Part shown: positions 63,331 through 64,000 of the stretch, in pieces
Layout of the letters: every line of letters starts with the position of its first letter
Position numbering within the stretch: the stretch's first letter is position 1
NCBI GenBank assembly: GCA_020633415.1
Contig: JACKDQ010000004.1
Span: forward strand, 186,001 to 250,000
DNA length: 64,000 nt
Direction: 5' to 3'
DNA from: Deltaproteobacteria bacterium
GTDB taxonomy: Bacteria > Myxococcota_A > Polyangia > GCA-2747355
Notes under the pieces: model-generated
Seen by the model: the letters and a program-made list of their open reading frames with translations, nothing else
What the model was told of the DNA's origin: nothing
Database searches by the model: none
Program-made: the position numbers and the translations under genes

Positions 63331-64000
63331 CTAGTCGGGTTGTCGGGCCATCGACTCGAAACGCGTGTAGCGTCCGAGGAAGACCAGCCGGACCGTGCCC
63401 ACCGGTCCATTGCGCTGCTTGCCGATGATCAGCTCGGCGGTGTTCTCTTCGCGGTCTTTTTCGCTGCGGTGGATGAAGGCGATCACGTCGGCGTCCTGCT
63501 CGATCGCGCCCGATTCACGCAAGTCCGACAGTTGGGGGCGCCCGTCTTTGCGATCTTCTACCGCGCGTCGCAGCTGCGAGAGCGATAGCACCGGCAATCG
63601 GACCTCTTTGGCTAACGCCTTGAGCCCGCGACTGATCTCGGCGACTTCTTGTTCGCGGCTGTTGACTTGGCGACTCGCCCGCGCCAGCTGGAGGTAGTCG
63701 ACGATGATCAGTCCCATCTGATCGTTCTCGCTAAAGATCGAACGGTCGGCTCGGAAGCGCCGCGCTTTCGCGCGTATCTCGAGCACGCTGGGCGCAGCGC
63801 TATCATCGATCCAGATCGGCGCTTCACCGATCCGGCTCGCCGCCCGCGTGAGGTTCATCCAGTCGTTTTGATCAAGAAAGCCGCTGCGCAGCTTTTGCGA
63901 ATCGACGCGCGCTTCGGCACAAAGAATGCGCTCGATCAGCGACTCTTTGCTCATTTCCAAGGAAAAGATCAAAACAGGAACTTTGTGCTCCAGCGCCGCA
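63331..64000 (-). CDS. dnaB: Replicative DNA helicase DnaB, C-terminal part; 5' end outside the window
   Basis: 222 residues of the C-terminal helicase domain; the frame stays open to the right edge, so the N terminus is outside. It opens with A-A-L-E-H-K-V-P-V-L-I-F-S-L-E-M-S, which is inside the RecA-like domain downstream of the Walker A motif. Walker B appears as L-I-I-V-D-Y-L-Q-L near residue 125; later come S-L-S-Q-L-R-R-A-V-E and L-R-E-S-G-A-I-E-Q-D-A-D, motifs of this family, and R-N-G-P-V-G-T-V. The helicase unwinds DNA at the replication fork. The leftmost apparent start (TTG at 63972) is internal and should not be used. Confidence 0.96.
   Translation of the reverse strand, partial: AALEHKVPVLIFSLEMSKESLIERILCAEARVDSQKLRSGFLDQNDWMNLTRAASRIGEAPIWIDDSAAPSVLEIRAKARRFRADRSIFSENDQMGLIIVDYLQLARASRQVNSREQEVAEISRGLKALAKEVRLPVLSLSQLRRAVEDRKDGRPQLSDLRESGAIEQDADVIAFIHRSEKDREENTAELIIGKQRNGPVGTVRLVFLGRYTRFESMARQPD

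Noticed and set aside
63970..63972. TTG at 63972 as the start of dnaB
   Set aside because: The frame continues to the window edge with a typical DnaB sequence (A-A-L-E-H-K-V-P-V), so this Leu codon is internal.

Overview
The window looks like chromosomal DNA of a GC-rich Gram-negative bacterium related to the myxobacteria (Myxococcota or a close deltaproteobacterial lineage). The support is: Ser/Thr kinases of myxobacterial type (including PEGA-domain and zinc-ribbon forms), DUF4388 and AgmX-like domains, cysteine-rich Myxo_disulf repeats, a C-terminal tail of MYXO-CTERM type, a GspE-N/MshEN protein, a long S41 protease, and many lipoprotein and Tat signals. No rRNA or tRNA gene, insertion sequence, prophage or CRISPR array was seen. 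Both ends cut genes: an M16 peptidase at the left and dnaB at the right.

Layout. 1-3330: an M16 peptidase pair, one catalytic and one degenerate. 3493-8578: a tight operon of a DUF6599-like protein, a Tat-exported DUF362 protein, a NapH-NapG fused polyferredoxin and a Tat-exported aldo/keto reductase with an Fe-S-like Cys set, which I read as an uncharacterised periplasmic redox system. 8653-11483: an HTH/pseudo-receiver protein coupled to an AgmX-like protein, an amidohydrolase lipoprotein and a small secreted Cys protein. 11566-15333: a MshEN/GspE-N protein divergent from a large kinase-HATPase-STAS-zinc-ribbon fusion. 15461-27038: mostly housekeeping genes (aldehyde dehydrogenase, EEP nuclease, MaoC hydratase, DUF2064 transferase, hisS, universal stress protein, a SpoIID-like MYXO-CTERM protein, metG, GT2 glycosyltransferase) plus a 23-residue candidate membrane peptide.

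27058-31280 (minus strand): a phospholipase-C-like protein, an RpoH-like sigma factor, rsmI and an FHA-GAF protein. 31535-46135: signalling and proteostasis genes. These are an S41 protease, a DUF4388 protein with two Glu-substituted receivers, a zinc-ribbon kinase, a receiver-J protein overlapping a lidless Hsp70, a receiver with a degenerate GGDEF, a PEGA kinase and a C-lobe-only pseudokinase. 46399-55353: secreted proteins, namely a large Cys-rich lipoprotein, a trypsin-like protease, a Cys-rich lipoprotein, a beta-propeller-like protein and a SpoIVB/S55 protease.

55417-63262 (minus strand) is a compact nucleoside-salvage operon, deoC-deoB-deoA-nupC-PNP-cdd-aldehyde dehydrogenase. It would import nucleosides, release bases, convert (deoxy)ribose-1-phosphate to the 5-phosphate, cleave it to glyceraldehyde-3-phosphate and acetaldehyde, and perhaps oxidise the acetaldehyde. 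It is followed upstream by dnaB. Several genes with no Shine-Dalgarno sequence have a promoter-like -10 element only 6-11 bases before the start codon, which suggests frequent leaderless transcripts. All assignments come from reading motifs and context; no database search was run.
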